DNA of 64,000 nucleotides, from the NCBI RefSeq assembly GCF_020731145.1, contig NZ_JAJFZN010000001.1, positions 310,001-374,000 of the forward strand, in the 5' to 3' direction. This stretch comes from Sneathiella sp. HT1-7. Lineage in GTDB: Bacteria; Pseudomonadota; Alphaproteobacteria; Sneathiellales; Sneathiellaceae. A program made the translations under genes and the position numbers. Below, in pieces: positions 19,805-28,045 of the stretch. The notes below the pieces were generated by a model. That model made no database searches. It had not been told where the DNA came from and was given only the letters and a program-made list of their open reading frames with translations. Numbering within the stretch: position 1 is the first letter of the stretch; each line of letters starts with the position of its first letter.

Positions 19805-20116
19805 ATTTGGCACGGCGCGGTCGGAAAGCTGATTCGTGTTAACCATAACCTTATGAAAAATCAGTGTTTTTCTTCTGGGATAGCCAAACAGAAGAATATT
19901 TTTGTAGGTCTAGAGGATATTTTTCTTACATTTTTGAAATTTTCACCAATTTTATCGAAATTTTGGCCGAAATTAACCATAAAACTTAGTTTTTTGGTGG
20001 TTTCTGTACAAATTTCCCGTTAAAATCCTAAAAGTGATCCAAAACTATTTATATCGGTTTAATAGAAACAGGATTGCAACCAATCATTCGAGAATGAGAC
20101 GGGAAAAGCGCATCAT
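19805..20116 (+). promoter_or_regulatory. AT-rich intergenic region with two TTAACCAT CtrA-like half-sites
   Basis: This 312-base gap has no coding sequence and is very AT-rich. It contains two exact TTAACCAT octamers, at 19839-19846 and 19973-19980, the sequence of one half of the alphaproteobacterial CtrA site, plus a GANTC methylation site (GATTC at 19831-19835). Neither octamer has a perfect TTAA partner at the canonical distance. If real, the sites would place the unknown gene at 20117 under cell-cycle or motility-type CtrA control. Confidence 0.35.
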
Positions 20117-20842
20117 ATGAGTTTCGCTCGCCACAATCGTGGAAGGCCTCTCTTCAGCCAGACTGACATTGTGTCAGCGCGGGAACGCGCGTTGATTGCT
20201 GAAAACAGGCAGCTGCGTGAGAGGAATGAACGACTGAAGAACGCGATGCTTACGCTCGTCGAGCGGGTTGAGATGCAACTGCCATATCTCAAAGAAAACA
20301 CCGCGACATTTGAACAATCAAAAGCGACCAATTCAAACCAGCAGAAGTCAGGCAAGCATGCTTATCGGGAGCGGTCCCGGCGGTATCGATATTCTCCTCC
20401 TCCCAAAATGGAGATTTATGAAACCTTCGAGGAACCGATCGAATTTGGTGAGCCTGCCCCACAAATGCGCTTTCGGTCGAACACGACATCACGCCAGGAA
20501 AAGCCAACGGCGCGCGCGCCTTATAAAACGGAAAGCCCCTCTGCGGATTATTTCATTTCGCCCGAGCTTGCACCGGAAGAAATTGATATCCTTAAGTCGC
20601 CAACCCGCAAGCGACCCCGCAAGAGGCCCGCTCAGCGCGAAACAGTTGATGTCGTAGATCTACATCCCGCCAAAGAAACTGGCGCTGACAAAAACGAATG
20701 GTATGAATCAGGCGCGGCCAGCCCATCTGAAATTCCAGCTTTCGAATTTCCGGAAGAGGAAGAAATTATCGATATCGATTTCGAGCGCCGGGAAACGCTG
20801 CGCGCAGCCATGCGTCGGCGAGTAAATCGCCTACGCTGGTAA
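20117..20842 (+). CDS. Unknown protein with N-terminal coiled coil
   Basis: I do not recognise this 241-residue protein. Residues about 20-60 are predicted by eye to form a coiled coil (SARERALIAENRQLRERNERL followed by a leucine/valine-patterned helix). The middle is low-complexity, proline- and charge-rich and probably disordered. The last 40 residues go from an acidic stretch (EFPEEEEIIDIDFE) to a basic helix (RRETLRAAMRRRVNRLRW). No signal peptide or membrane segment is present. It may be a cytoplasmic scaffold or cell-pole/division accessory protein, an inference only, in line with the CtrA-like half-sites upstream. Confidence 0.7.
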   Translation: MSFARHNRGRPLFSQTDIVSARERALIAENRQLRERNERLKNAMLTLVERVEMQLPYLKENTATFEQSKATNSNQQKSGKHAYRERSRRYRYSPPPKMEIYETFEEPIEFGEPAPQMRFRSNTTSRQEKPTARAPYKTESPSADYFISPELAPEEIDILKSPTRKRPRKRPAQRETVDVVDLHPAKETGADKNEWYESGAASPSEIPAFEFPEEEEIIDIDFERRETLRAAMRRRVNRLRW

Positions 20843-20917
20843 ATCCCGAGAAGTTTCGCTATTCTCGACCCCCACTGTGATTTCATCCGTGGCAAACGCA
20901 TATTCTGAAATACTGAC

Positions 20918-21607
20918 ATGTCCCAACTCGCCGATCGCCCAGAGGAAATTTCTCTGCCTGTTCTTTATAGTTTCCGCCGCTGTCCCTATGCGATGCGGGC
21001 GCGTATGGCGATTGCCTACTCTGTCGCGACGGTTGAACTGCGCGATATATTATTGAAAGACAAGCCAGCAGAGATGGTTGCCGCAAGCCCCAAAGCCACT
21101 GTTCCCGTGCTGACGCTGCCGGATGGCAGCGTGTTGGAGGAAAGCCTGGATATCATGCTCTGGGCGCTCGCGCAGAACGATCCAGATGGATGGCTCCCTG
21201 AGGATGCAGCTACTCGTGAGGAGATCTTCGCCTTGGTCGAGGAAAATGACAGCCCGTTCAAGTCGAGTCTCGACCGGTATAAGTACCATGTTCGCTTTCC
21301 TGAAAAATCACGCGAAGATTACCGGCAGGACGGAGAGGCTTTTTTTCATAAGCTTGAGAAACGATTGGCAGATCATCCGTTTCTGGTGTCGACTAAGGTC
21401 ACTCTCGCGGACATTGCTATTTTCCCTTTCATTCGGCAATTTGCGAATACCGACATCGACTGGTTTAACACAGCCCCTTATCCTCACTTGCAACGCTGGC
21501 TTGCCAGATTTCTTTCCTCAGATCGCTTCGCCTATATCATGAAGAAGCGGCCCATCTGGGTGAAAGGAATGGCGGGCGAATTATTTCCAGTTCCCGATGC
21601 AAGCTGA
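20918..21607 (+). CDS. Glutathione S-transferase family protein (cysteine-type)
   Basis: A 229-residue GST-fold protein. The N-terminal thioredoxin-like domain carries a glutaredoxin-like cysteine, C22 in FRRCPYAMRARM, as in omega-type GSTs and glutathionyl-hydroquinone-type reductases, rather than the tyrosine or serine of classical GSTs. The conserved cis-proline lies in KATVPVLTLPDG, and the C-terminal all-helical domain contains TLADIAIFPFIRQFA. The enzyme probably catalyses glutathione-dependent reduction or dethiolation. Its stop overlaps the start of the DUF1643 gene by 11 bases, so the two are co-translated. Confidence 0.9.
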   Translation: MSQLADRPEEISLPVLYSFRRCPYAMRARMAIAYSVATVELRDILLKDKPAEMVAASPKATVPVLTLPDGSVLEESLDIMLWALAQNDPDGWLPEDAATREEIFALVEENDSPFKSSLDRYKYHVRFPEKSREDYRQDGEAFFHKLEKRLADHPFLVSTKVTLADIAIFPFIRQFANTDIDWFNTAPYPHLQRWLARFLSSDRFAYIMKKRPIWVKGMAGELFPVPDAS

Positions 21608-22094
21608 ATTTTTTGGAGAGTCCGGGGCGGACTTCAGCCCCTGCGGAGCCTATCGCTATCGACTGTGGCGTCGATGGAGGGATGGGCCGAGCGTTGCCTT
21701 TATCATGCTTAACCCCTCCACCGCCGATGAATTCCGCAACGATCCTACCATCGAAAGATGCCACCGCCGCGCCGTCGATATGGGATATGGCGCCCTTGAG
21801 GTCGTTAATATCTTCGCCTATCGCGCAACGGACCCGAGGGAGCTTAAAAAATACGCTCACCCGATAGGTCCAAATAATGATGCCACCCTTCTGGAAACCG
21901 CGAGTAGGGCGGATATGGTGATTTGTGCTTGGGGTGGACACGGAAATCATCGGGACCGCCATACGGAGGTTCAGCGCCTGCTGAAAGAGCAAAAGATAAT
22001 GCCGCATGTCCTGGCGCTTACCCAGAAAGGACTGCCCGGCCACCCCCTCTATCTGCCTTATTCACGGCAACCCGTCCCCTGGACAGATTTTTAG
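21597..22094 (+). CDS. DUF1643 domain protein
   Basis: A 165-residue member of DUF1643, a family without assigned function. It shows the family hallmarks: [12 protein letters not shown] at the N-terminus, [34 protein letters not shown], and the C-terminal AWGGHG motif followed by LGLT-like [16 protein letters not shown]. Conserved histidines and aspartates suggest an enzyme or nucleic-acid-binding protein. It overlaps the GST gene by 11 bases and thymidine kinase follows after 13 bases, so the three probably form one operon. Confidence 0.9.
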   Translation: MQAEFFGESGADFSPCGAYRYRLWRRWRDGPSVAFIMLNPSTADEFRNDPTIERCHRRAVDMGYGALEVVNIFAYRATDPRELKKYAHPIGPNNDATLLETASRADMVICAWGGHGNHRDRHTEVQRLLKEQKIMPHVLALTQKGLPGHPLYLPYSRQPVPWTDF

Positions 22095-22107
22095 GATCAG
22101 AACTGCT

Positions 22108-22686
22108 ATGGCGAAGCTGTATTTCAACTATTCCACCATGAATGCCGGAAAGTCGACCACTCTCCTGCAATCGAGCTTCAATTATCAGGAACGGGGAATG
22201 CGTCCCTTTCTCTTTACTGCCGCGCTTGATGATCGCTATGGAGTTGGAAAAATCTCCTCCCGCATCGGCCTGCAGGCGGAAGCGAGTCTTTTCTCAGCAG
22301 AAACCGATCTTTTGAAGGTCATTGAGGAAGAATTAGAGAACCAGCTGATCGACTGCGTCATGGTGGATGAAGCCCAGTTCCTGACCAAGGGTCAAGTGTT
22401 CCAGCTTTCGGAAATTACGGACAAACTCAAAATCCCGGTTCTCGCCTATGGGCTTCGGACGGACTTTCAAGGCAATCTATTTGAGGGGAGCCAGTACCTC
22501 CTCGCCTGGGCGGATGAACTTCGGGAATTGAAGACCATCTGCCATTGCGGCAAGAAAGCCACCATGGTGATCCGCGTCAGCGAAGACGGACAACCCGTCC
22601 GGGAAGGCGCACAAAAAGAAATCGGTGGCAACGACCGCTACGTCGCCCTCTGCCGCCTGCATTTCAAGAAAGCTACGCAAAACTGA
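22108..22686 (+). CDS. tdk: Thymidine kinase
   Basis: A 192-residue type II thymidine kinase that phosphorylates thymidine in deoxynucleoside salvage. It has the P-loop [10 protein letters not shown] at 9-18, the Walker B-like VMVDEAQF (DEAQ at 87-90), the lasso-loop region [18 protein letters not shown], and zinc-binding cysteines in ICHCGKKA and near the C-terminus in ALCRLHF. The ATG at 22108 begins [16 protein letters not shown] as in the family; an upstream in-frame ATG at 22006 lies within the DUF1643 gene. It belongs to the GST/DUF1643 operon by spacing. Confidence 0.96.
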   Translation: MAKLYFNYSTMNAGKSTTLLQSSFNYQERGMRPFLFTAALDDRYGVGKISSRIGLQAEASLFSAETDLLKVIEEELENQLIDCVMVDEAQFLTKGQVFQLSEITDKLKIPVLAYGLRTDFQGNLFEGSQYLLAWADELRELKTICHCGKKATMVIRVSEDGQPVREGAQKEIGGNDRYVALCRLHFKKATQN

Positions 22687-22782
22687 GAGCATGATCTGCA
22701 CCTCATGAATTCTCAAAATCTAAAATTGCAATAAAATCCCATGCTATACTATCATGAGTAATAGTATTAGCAGGGAGAAAGT

Positions 22783-23256
22783 ATGCGATATCTTATAATT
22801 CTGGTGGGGTTTCTTGTTCTGGTTTCTTGCGCAGACAAAGGCAACGAAACTGGCGAGCCTTCCATTAAAATGACAGGCGATCCCACGACCGATGCGATTT
22901 ATAATGAATTGATGGCAAGAATATTAGGAAGCAAGATAAGTTCGGTAAACAACAACTCTAATAATAGACCCGGACAAATAAACTCTTATAGAAATGGTAT
23001 AGCTAGAACGCATAAAGCGCTGGCTGCTTGTTTGCTATGGGATGAAAAGAATTTACAAGTACCTTATAAGTTCTGGAACTCATCTGGCTCATCAGATTGG
23101 AGCTATTCATCCTTCCAAGCGCTGGATAACTGCGATAAACATAAGTTGCAAAAAATCTATGATTGCAAATGCCAGCTTATCGATCATGACGATGTGAATG
23201 TGTTGGAAGTACCGGAAGATTATCGAGCGGCCTATGACCGCTCGAAATCGACTTAA
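22783..23256 (+). CDS. Putative lipoprotein, unknown, AT-rich
   Basis: I do not recognise this 157-residue protein. MRYLIILVGFLVLVSC ends in a lipobox with acylated Cys at residue 16, and a clear Shine-Dalgarno sequence (GCAGGGAGAAAGT) precedes the ATG. The mature part includes an asparagine-rich linker (NNNSNNR), aromatic residues in FWNSSGSSDWSYSSF and a C-terminal cysteine cluster (CDKHK, CKCQ). The gene and its upstream region are AT-rich compared with surrounding genes. It is convergent with the acyl-CoA dehydrogenase at 23259, with 2 bases between stops. Transfer or fast evolution would explain the composition. Confidence 0.7.
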   Translation: MRYLIILVGFLVLVSCADKGNETGEPSIKMTGDPTTDAIYNELMARILGSKISSVNNNSNNRPGQINSYRNGIARTHKALAACLLWDEKNLQVPYKFWNSSGSSDWSYSSFQALDNCDKHKLQKIYDCKCQLIDHDDVNVLEVPEDYRAAYDRSKST

Positions 23257-23258
23257 AA

Positions 23259-24395
23259 TCAGCTGGCCAGCGCAGCGTATTTCTTGAAGTGGTAATCGGT
23301 GTTGCCGAACAACATTTCAAGAGTCGTCAGGCGCTTAAAATAATGGCCAATGGAATATTCGTCCGTCATGCCCATACCGCCATGCAGCTGGATTGATTGC
23401 TGACCGACAAACTTTGCGGCCTGCCCCACTTGTGCCTTGGCGGCGGCAACCGCCTTGCGACGCTCTGTTGCATCATCAAGGTCCAGCTTCATCGCCACCA
23501 TATCGGACATGGATTTGGATTGCTCCGCCTCCATATACATATCGACCATGCGATGCTGTAGCACCTGGAACTTGCCGATCGGAGTGCCGAACTGCTTGCG
23601 TTCCTTCAGATATTCATTGGTGATATTGTTCGCGGCCTGCATTGCCCCCACGGCTTCAGCGCAGAGCGCAGCAATGGCCTGATCAACTACTTTTTCAATA
23701 ACCGGGAAAGCCGCACCTTCCTCACCGAGCAGGGCATCAGCACCAACCTTAACATTCTCAAGCTTGATATCAGCGGCTCTCTGGCCGTCAATCGTACGAT
23801 AATCACGACGACTTACACCATCGGAGTTATTATCAACAACAAAGAGTGAGATACCGCTCTCATCACGGGAGCCACCGCTAGTACGGGCCGAGACAATAAT
23901 CTTGTCCGCCGTCGTGCCGTGATAGACAACGGCCTTATGACCGTTCAGTACATAGCCGTCGCCCGATTTGGTTGCCGAGGTTTCAACATCATTCAGATCA
24001 AAACGCGACTGCGGCTCCGCATATGCGAACGCAAGCATCATATTACCTTCGATGACTTGCGGAATAATCGCCTCGATCTGGGCCTCGTTGCCCGCTTCGG
24101 CAACAAGGCCTCCGCCAAGAATGACAGTGCTCAGGAATGGCTCCAGCACGAGGCCACTGCCCATATTCTCCATCATGATCGCTGTCTCAACGGCCGTGCC
24201 GCCAAATCCGCCGACTTCTTCCGGGAATGGGAGGCCCAACCAGCCTAGTTCCGCCATCTTTTTCCAATGGTCCCGGCTGAATCCGAGCTCCGTATCCGCG
24301 AGTTTCGCGCGTGCCTCGGCCGAATAGTTATCCTTCACGAACCGTTCGACACTGTCTTTGAGCATGTTCTGCTCATCGGAAAGTTCAAAATCCAT
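23259..24395 (-). CDS. Acyl-CoA dehydrogenase (PimD-like small subunit type)
   Basis: A 378-residue acyl-CoA dehydrogenase. It begins MDFELSDEQNMLKDSVERF and resembles pimeloyl-CoA dehydrogenase small subunits (PimD); the C-terminus contains QLHGGMGMTDEYSIGHYFKRL, the common FAD-side motif. The first domain loop that normally reads ExxxGSD is AFAYAEPQSRFDL here, which is diverged and fits a non-catalytic or specialised partner subunit. The ATG at 24395 is chosen over the longer reading frame because family similarity starts there. It follows the second dehydrogenase gene by 13 bases, which supports a heteromeric enzyme acting on a dicarboxyl- or other unusual acyl-CoA. Confidence 0.92.
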   Translation of the reverse strand: MDFELSDEQNMLKDSVERFVKDNYSAEARAKLADTELGFSRDHWKKMAELGWLGLPFPEEVGGFGGTAVETAIMMENMGSGLVLEPFLSTVILGGGLVAEAGNEAQIEAIIPQVIEGNMMLAFAYAEPQSRFDLNDVETSATKSGDGYVLNGHKAVVYHGTTADKIIVSARTSGGSRDESGISLFVVDNNSDGVSRRDYRTIDGQRAADIKLENVKVGADALLGEEGAAFPVIEKVVDQAIAALCAEAVGAMQAANNITNEYLKERKQFGTPIGKFQVLQHRMVDMYMEAEQSKSMSDMVAMKLDLDDATERRKAVAAAKAQVGQAAKFVGQQSIQLHGGMGMTDEYSIGHYFKRLTTLEMLFGNTDYHFKKYAALAS

Positions 24396-24408
24396 TTTAT
24401 AGTTATCC

Positions 24409-25605
24409 TTATAATCCCAGAACCATTTTGGAGACGATATTACGTTGAATTTCATTACTGCCGCCGTAAATCGTGGAGGCGCGCAAGTACAAATGCTCGG
24501 CCATCGGGCCATGCGCATAATCCGGCCCGACCGGGGCTTCATTACGGCCTTCGTAAGCGCGCTCAGCCTCATAGGGTGCGCCATACATGCCAAGGGATTC
24601 AACCAGTAAACCAGTCAACCGCTGCTGAATTTCCGACCCCTTGATTTTAAGAAGAGACGGTTCCGCCGAAAGCTGCTTACCACTGGCGATCATCGAGAGA
24701 TATCGAAGCTCCGTATATTCAAGTGCCATCAAGTCAACTTCGATGCGTGTCAGCTTGTTGTTAAAATCCGTATCCTCAGCAAGCGGGCGTCCACCGCTGA
24801 GTTCAGTTTTTGCGATCTCCTTAAGCCGTTCAACCTGCCGTTTGGATCGGGCGACACGGGCAATGCCTGTCCGCTCATTCCCCAGCAGGAATTTGGCATA
24901 AGTCCAGCCCTTGTTCTCCTCACCAATGCGGTTGGCAACAGGAACCCTTACATCCTCAAAGAAGACTTCATTCAGACTGTGTTCCTTATCAATCACGGTG
25001 ATTGGCTTAACGGTAATTCCCGGTGTCTTCATATCGATCAACAAGAAGGAAATGCCTTCTTGTTGCTTGACCGAGCTATCGGTGCGGACAAGGCAAAATA
25101 TCATGTCCGCATATTGCGCGTAAGAGGTCCATATTTTCTGACCATTCACAATATAGTCGTCGCCATCACGAACCGCCTTCGTCTGGAGAGAGGCAAGGTC
25201 TGAACCCGATCCCGGCTCCGAATAACCCTGGCACCACCAGTCATCGGAATTTAGGATACGCGGCAAATACTTATCCTTCTGCTCCTGGTTACCGAAGGTA
25301 TAAATCACCGGGCCAACCATGCTGACCCCGAACGGCGTCGCAATTGGGGCCGAAGCATGCCCGAACTCTTGCGAGGCGATGTATTTCTGTGTGAAGGTCC
25401 AGCCGGTACCGCCATACTCAACGGGCCAGTTCGGCGCCATCCATCCCTTTTCGTTTAGAATCTTCTGCCATCTGACTTGCCCTTCCTTAGTCGGATGCAG
25501 GCCGCGATCACATCGATCCTTAACGTCCGCCGGCAACGAAGTTGCGAGAAACTCTCTCACTTCATCACGAAACGCCAGATCTTCTTTACTAAATGATAAA
25601 TCCAT
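24409..25605 (-). CDS. Acyl-CoA dehydrogenase (PimC-like large subunit type)
   Basis: A 398-residue acyl-CoA dehydrogenase of the type found as pimeloyl-CoA dehydrogenase large subunit (PimC). It has VSMVGPVIYTFGNQEQKDKY, the FAD/substrate loop GYSEPGSGSDLASLQTKAV, WTSYAQYADMIFCLVRTD, and the C-terminal STIYGGSNEIQRNI. The ATG at 25605 (MDLSFSKEDLAFRDEV) is chosen because GGAG lies 7 bases before it; two further ATGs upstream are in frame. Together with the gene at 23259 it likely forms a two-subunit dehydrogenase. A palindrome related to the MerR-type box lies upstream at 25726-25744. Confidence 0.93.
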   Translation of the reverse strand: MDLSFSKEDLAFRDEVREFLATSLPADVKDRCDRGLHPTKEGQVRWQKILNEKGWMAPNWPVEYGGTGWTFTQKYIASQEFGHASAPIATPFGVSMVGPVIYTFGNQEQKDKYLPRILNSDDWWCQGYSEPGSGSDLASLQTKAVRDGDDYIVNGQKIWTSYAQYADMIFCLVRTDSSVKQQEGISFLLIDMKTPGITVKPITVIDKEHSLNEVFFEDVRVPVANRIGEENKGWTYAKFLLGNERTGIARVARSKRQVERLKEIAKTELSGGRPLAEDTDFNNKLTRIEVDLMALEYTELRYLSMIASGKQLSAEPSLLKIKGSEIQQRLTGLLVESLGMYGAPYEAERAYEGRNEAPVGPDYAHGPMAEHLYLRASTIYGGSNEIQRNIVSKMVLGL

Positions 25606-25725
25606 CGGGTTCTCCATTATTGTCATGGGTTTCTATAGGCCCATTTTTACCCCATGCTAAGACGGGTTTTTCTTCTTTGCAAGCGCAGCCTTCAGTATGT
25701 CGCTCCACCTTTCACAAGGCAAGTG

Positions 25726-25744
25726 TTCCCTTACGTAAACGGAA
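25726..25744. promoter_or_regulatory. Possible MerR/LiuR-type operator, imperfect
   Basis: The sequence TTCCCTTACGTAAACGGAA shares the 11-base core TTACGTAAACG with the two strong palindromes at 35625 and 47902 but differs in the outer arms. It lies about 120 bases upstream of the PimC-like dehydrogenase gene. Weak candidate for the same regulator. Confidence 0.3.
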
Positions 25745-25777
25745 ACAATGCCACACCTTAATTTGGCCAATCCATAT

Positions 25778-27376
25778 TCAAAATTTCCGAAATCGGGCAA
25801 GTCCATCGCGTTCAATCTGCTGCACTAAACCAACTTCCCAGTCCAGATATTCCTGCATCCGACGCCTAATCGCCTCCGGGTCGTTCGTATCATAAGGCTT
25901 ATACCAAACATCATCCGTACGGCTTAACAGGTTCGTTTCACCGCTCTCCATAGCGAGAGACGCGCTTGCCCACGCATTCGTTCCACCGTCAAGAACACGG
26001 ACGATGGTTTGTGGACGCAACCGTTCAACTTCCGGCGCAGCAAGATGGGCTAGGTCTCCATCAGGGGATGTCAGGACAATTAATCCGACCGCCGGGATAA
26101 AAATGTGATCTTCCGCCAAACGCGCCCGAATTGTCCAATTGGCACCCGGAACATGACCGCTTCGGTATTCGAGAGAACTGGCCAAGTCAATCACAGCCAC
26201 CGCCTCACCAGATGCCAGCACCGCATCGAGCTCCAGCGCGGAAAGAACCGGCGCTTTGGTGATTTCGGATATAGGCGCAGGCCCGCTTTCCGCCATATCC
26301 GCATCCGTCGCGGTATATACATAGACGTCAGGCCAATCCATCTGGATCAGCCAGGAGGCCGTCATCACGCCGCGCACGGCATCATCATCGATCAGCACGA
26401 TCCGGCTATTGCGGATGCCGACATATTCATCCGTTGCCTGAACCAACTGACCTCCCGGCGCATGACGCGCGCCCGGAATATGTCCGGCAAGAAACTCTTC
26501 TTCACTTCGCACATCCAGCAAGTAAAAGCTGCGCTCTTCCGTATTCAGCTGTAATGACCGAAACGCGGCTTGATCTATCCTTTTAACACCGAAGCGGGCA
26601 GCAACTTCTTTTGCCGACTGCTGACTGCGCGCGAGAGCCTGTTCCCCCGGCGAAGGAGCAATCTTATCTTCCCGATGGGCCAAATCCAGACCAGCCAAAT
26701 GCCATCCCATAGTCCCGTCTTTCAATGCAGCAATCGGGTTTTTCACTCCCGCATTGATCAAGGATTGTGCACCAATAATGCTGCGGGTCCGGCCTGCGCA
26801 ATTTACTACTATCTGAGTTTCTTCATCCCCAACCGTTTCATACACACGATGGACCAACTCTGCCCCCGGCATATCCACGCCGCCCGGTATAGACATGCGA
26901 TGAAATTCAGGGAAAGGGCGGCTATCGAGAACAAAAATCTTCTCCCCCGCGTCTCGCCTCGCCGCCAAATCGGCGGCATTAATATGCGGCGTACCGTAAG
27001 TTTCTTCGACGAATTCACCGAACGCCTTGCTCGGCACATTAACACCGGAAAATAACTCGTAGCCAGCATCATGCCACCCGACAACGCCGCCTTCCACTAG
27101 GAATAAATTGCTAAACCCAAGTTCCTGGAGTTTTTCTGCAGCTCGCTCACCAAGCGGCAACTCCGGCCCCTGATCGAGAATATAGATTGGAGCCGATTTG
27201 CGCGGGAGCAACGCATTGGCCCTCAGTTCCAATTTACTGAGTGGCAGAGGAACGGCGAAATAAGGGTGCCCTTCGGAATGAACCCCATGCTCCCGCACAT
27301 CGATGAGGGCGTACTCCTCCACGTTTTTCTTCATAATCGTGCGGAGAGCCGTCGGGGTAATTGTTTTGAAACTCAA
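25778..27376 (-). CDS. Four-domain rhodanese protein
   Basis: A 532-residue protein made of four tandem rhodanese-like domains, at roughly 5-110, 130-235, 265-370 and 385-480. Only domain 2 has the catalytic loop cysteine (C193 in VNCAGRTRS); the corresponding loops of domains 1 (YILDQGPELP), 3 (VLIDDDAVRG) and 4 (VLTSPDGDLA) lack cysteine. The protein could transfer sulfane sulfur from persulfides, with the inactive domains serving binding roles. Its ATG overlaps the stop of the cysteine-dioxygenase-like gene by 4 bases (ATGA), so the two are translationally coupled and probably act in one cysteine or thiol sulfur pathway. Confidence 0.92.
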   Translation of the reverse strand: MSFKTITPTALRTIMKKNVEEYALIDVREHGVHSEGHPYFAVPLPLSKLELRANALLPRKSAPIYILDQGPELPLGERAAEKLQELGFSNLFLVEGGVVGWHDAGYELFSGVNVPSKAFGEFVEETYGTPHINAADLAARRDAGEKIFVLDSRPFPEFHRMSIPGGVDMPGAELVHRVYETVGDEETQIVVNCAGRTRSIIGAQSLINAGVKNPIAALKDGTMGWHLAGLDLAHREDKIAPSPGEQALARSQQSAKEVAARFGVKRIDQAAFRSLQLNTEERSFYLLDVRSEEEFLAGHIPGARHAPGGQLVQATDEYVGIRNSRIVLIDDDAVRGVMTASWLIQMDWPDVYVYTATDADMAESGPAPISEITKAPVLSALELDAVLASGEAVAVIDLASSLEYRSGHVPGANWTIRARLAEDHIFIPAVGLIVLTSPDGDLAHLAAPEVERLRPQTIVRVLDGGTNAWASASLAMESGETNLLSRTDDVWYKPYDTNDPEAIRRRMQEYLDWEVGLVQQIERDGLARFRKF

Positions 27377-27951
27377 TTGCGTGCCTCACGGATATCTGTA
27401 TGAGCGGGAAAAACTTTCCATTCCTTCGTATTGTTGTTCCAGAAGTTTCGTCCGTGCAATTGCTCAAGGCCAAGCCCGTACATATGGAAATTCAGGACCG
27501 GCTTGTCGGCCTCGATATGGATGGTATGGATTTCATCGGGAAGCATGGTCACACCTGTTCCCTGCTCCACCACATGGCTGGCAATTTGCTCAACCCCGTC
27601 CGGCACTTTTTTATAGAAACGGTTCTCCTCCTGCCCCTCAATTCCCACAATAACAGCCCATGTTGTGTGATCATGCGGCGGGGCATTTACCGATCCATCG
27701 GCGACGTTGAGATAAAGCGCAAACCCATGATCATCATCCTCAGACAGCCGATAGAGGCAGCTGCGGCGCTTGGAATCTGCGCCCGGTGGCGGAAAATCCT
27801 CAATCGAAAAAAGCTCCTTTCGACTGGCAAGTCCTATCAATTCTGCCCTGATATCGCCTAGCACCGCTTTCGTTATTTCCTGATTTTCCGCGGTCTGCCG
27901 AATTCTATCAACAGTATCTTTTACTGCGCTTTTGCGTTCTTCCTGCGCCAT
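27373..27951 (-). CDS. Cysteine dioxygenase-type cupin protein
   Basis: A 192-residue cupin similar to cysteine dioxygenase and 3-mercaptopropionate dioxygenase, which oxidise thiols to sulfinates using non-haem iron. The iron triad can be read as H93 and H95 in PPHDHTTWAV and a third histidine in DEIHTIH (H142 or H145). The protein lacks an obvious Cys93-Tyr157 crosslink pair of mammalian CDO, which is usual for bacterial thiol dioxygenases. Its stop overlaps the start of the rhodanese gene by 4 bases. The likely substrate is cysteine or 3-mercaptopropionate, to be settled biochemically. Confidence 0.85.
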   Translation of the reverse strand: MAQEERKSAVKDTVDRIRQTAENQEITKAVLGDIRAELIGLASRKELFSIEDFPPPGADSKRRSCLYRLSEDDDHGFALYLNVADGSVNAPPHDHTTWAVIVGIEGQEENRFYKKVPDGVEQIASHVVEQGTGVTMLPDEIHTIHIEADKPVLNFHMYGLGLEQLHGRNFWNNNTKEWKVFPAHTDIREARN

Positions 27952-28045
27952 TATCTCACTCCCATTTTTTATTTGCCTTTATATTTACCATCCTGCACCC
28001 TTCAGGAAAAGGATTACCGCTAAAAATTCGAACAGGAGAGCTATT

